Of a DNA stretch of 64,000 nt, positions 63,014 to 64,000 are shown in pieces; the stretch's first letter is position 1, and the number at the start of each line of letters is the position of its first letter. The notes beneath the pieces were generated by a model. That model made no database searches, was not told the origin of the DNA, and saw nothing but the letters and a program-made list of their open reading frames with translations. Source of the DNA: Caulobacter sp. UNC358MFTsu5.1 (GTDB lineage Bacteria; Pseudomonadota; Alphaproteobacteria; Caulobacterales; Caulobacteraceae); the NCBI RefSeq assembly GCF_000712075.1, contig NZ_JONW01000008.1, positions 372,001 to 436,000 of the forward strand, in the 5' to 3' direction. A program made the translations under genes and the position numbers.

Positions 63014-64000
63014 TTAGAAGTTGATCGAGATCGTGGAACGGCGGTTCAGCGGTTCCTTCACACCGTCGCCGGTGGCGACGGCCGGTTCGCTTTCGCCCTT
63101 CCAATCCACCGCCAGGGTGGTGGCTTGGACACCGGCGCCCACCAGGGCGTCGGCGACGGCCTTGGCCCGGCGCTCGGAGAGCTTGGCGTTGTACTTCGGA
63201 GACCCCGAGGTGTCGGTGTGGCCGACCACGGTGATCTTCGTCGCGTTACCGCCCTTGGCGTAGTCAGCCGCTTGCGAGACCACGGCCTGGGCTTCCGGCG
63301 TCAGCACGTACTGATCGAACGGGAAGTAGACCACGAACTCCTTGGCCTCGTAGGCCGGCGGCGGAGGCGGCGGGGGCGGCTCCGGCGGAGGCGGCGGGGG
63401 CGGAGGCGGCGGCGGCGGGGGCGGCGGCGGCGGCGGGGGCGGCGGCGAGCCGAAGGTGTAGCGGATACCCAGCGTCAGCGAGGTGTCCTTGTACTTGCCT
63501 TCGAACGTGCCGACGTCGGTCACCGCGCCGAAGCGGCCCGGACCGCCGGTGTTGGTGGTCAGCGAACCCCATTGCAGGTCGTCCGTCGCCAGGTAGCGGC
63601 CGGTCAGGTCCAGGGACCAGTTCGGCGCGAAGTCCCAGGCCACGCCGAGGATGCCTTGCCAGGCCAGGGCCTGGTCGACGTCGTCGATGCTGGTGTTCTG
63701 GAACGCCGCGGCGCCGGCCGGCACGTTGGACAGCTGGCCGTAGACCTTGTTGTGGACCCAGGCGGTACCCAGGCCGGCGCCGAGGAACGGACGCCAGGTC
63801 GAGTCCGGCATGAAGTCGTAGATGACGTTGAACATCAGGCTCGAGGCCTTCAGCTCGCCATCCACGCCGCCGCAGGTCGGCGCGGCGGTGGTGCGCATGA
63901 CGCCGGGGGTGCAGAGACCCGACGGCGTACCCGTGCCGTGGACGCCCGACTGGTCGCCCGGGCGATAGCCGTATTCGCCTTCGACGCGCCAGTTCGGCGT
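63014..64000 (-). CDS. OmpA-family outer-membrane protein (5' end beyond window)
   Basis: At least 328 residues; the start lies past the window edge, and the frame stays open to base 64000. The visible N-terminal part is a beta-barrel (for example 'WRVEGEYGYRPG' and 'SLMFNVIYDFMPDSTWRPFLGAGLGTAWV'). A linker of about 20 Pro, one Glu and 8 more Pro leads to an OmpA C-terminal domain: 'VVYFPFDQYVLTPEAQAVV', 'KITVVGHTDTSGSPKYNAKLSERRAKAVADAL', ending 'NRRSTISINF', which binds peptidoglycan. It should fix the outer membrane to the wall. Confidence 0.93.
   Translation of the reverse strand, partial: TPNWRVEGEYGYRPGDQSGVHGTGTPSGLCTPGVMRTTAAPTCGGVDGELKASSLMFNVIYDFMPDSTWRPFLGAGLGTAWVHNKVYGQLSNVPAGAAAFQNTSIDDVDQALAWQGILGVAWDFAPNWSLDLTGRYLATDDLQWGSLTTNTGGPGRFGAVTDVGTFEGKYKDTSLTLGIRYTFGSPPPPPPPPPPPPPPPPPPPPPEPPPPPPPPAYEAKEFVVYFPFDQYVLTPEAQAVVSQAADYAKGGNATKITVVGHTDTSGSPKYNAKLSERRAKAVADALVGAGVQATTLAVDWKGESEPAVATGDGVKEPLNRRSTISINF

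Overview
The window is high-GC DNA, tightly packed with bacterial genes, from an alphaproteobacterium of the Caulobacter type. The assignment rests on recognisable Caulobacter cell-cycle and chromosome proteins (RcdA/DUF1465, GapR/DUF2312, TrcR/DUF1013, a TacA-like sigma-54 response regulator), a UrcA-family gene, an aa3-oxidase subunit IV of the alphaproteobacterial type, zinc-free bL31 and bL36, and CtrA-like TTAACCAT and CcrM-type GANTC sequences between genes. It reads as ordinary core chromosome. I see no insertion sequence, prophage, CRISPR array, rRNA or tRNA gene.

Layout. 0-11 kb: a DEAD-box RNA helicase, secA on the opposite strand, then a rightward run of a parvulin lipoprotein, argJ (with an unusual N-terminal extension), two small proteins and a two-gene ABC exporter. 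11-17 kb: a four-PAS HWE-type sensor kinase, and an MFS drug exporter divergent from an ArsR-type regulator. 17-31 kb: an MsbA-like ABC exporter, rpmE, rcdA, a quinone oxidoreductase, trcR, ubiX, two DUF465 proteins, a diguanylate cyclase, purE-purK, a RidA protein, an Asp/Glu racemase, COQ9 and rpsU. 31-42 kb: a hydrolase, an M23 peptidase divergent from a urcA-like gene across a low-GC stretch, the pnt transhydrogenase operon with an FkbM-like methyltransferase gene inside it, a heptosyltransferase-like gene, and an ECF sigma factor with a membrane partner. 42-54 kb: pirin, an ABC1/UbiB-like kinase, an NTF2-like protein, oligoendopeptidase F, the TacA-like regulator, gapR, a 3-hydroxyisobutyrate-dehydrogenase-like enzyme, a HAD phosphatase and rpmJ. 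54-64 kb: a methyltransferase, an MltB-type lytic transglycosylase, an outer-membrane SphA/MetA-like protein, an MFS transporter, motA, an Ala-rich lipoprotein, mnmC, a DUF6491 protein and an OmpA-family protein cut by the window edge.

Functional themes are envelope biogenesis and export (SecA, parvulin, MsbA-like, M23, MltB, OmpA), quinone and redox metabolism (UbiX, COQ9, ABC1, Pnt, COX IV) and cell-cycle control (RcdA, TrcR, TacA-like, GapR). No self-contained novel system stands out. The most notable non-coding content is a set of at least eight composite inverted repeats, 89-165 bp, of several families, between genes. The most notable coding oddities are the methyltransferase inside the pnt operon, the ArgJ extension, and a bS21 gene that appears to start at CTG or carry a short extension.
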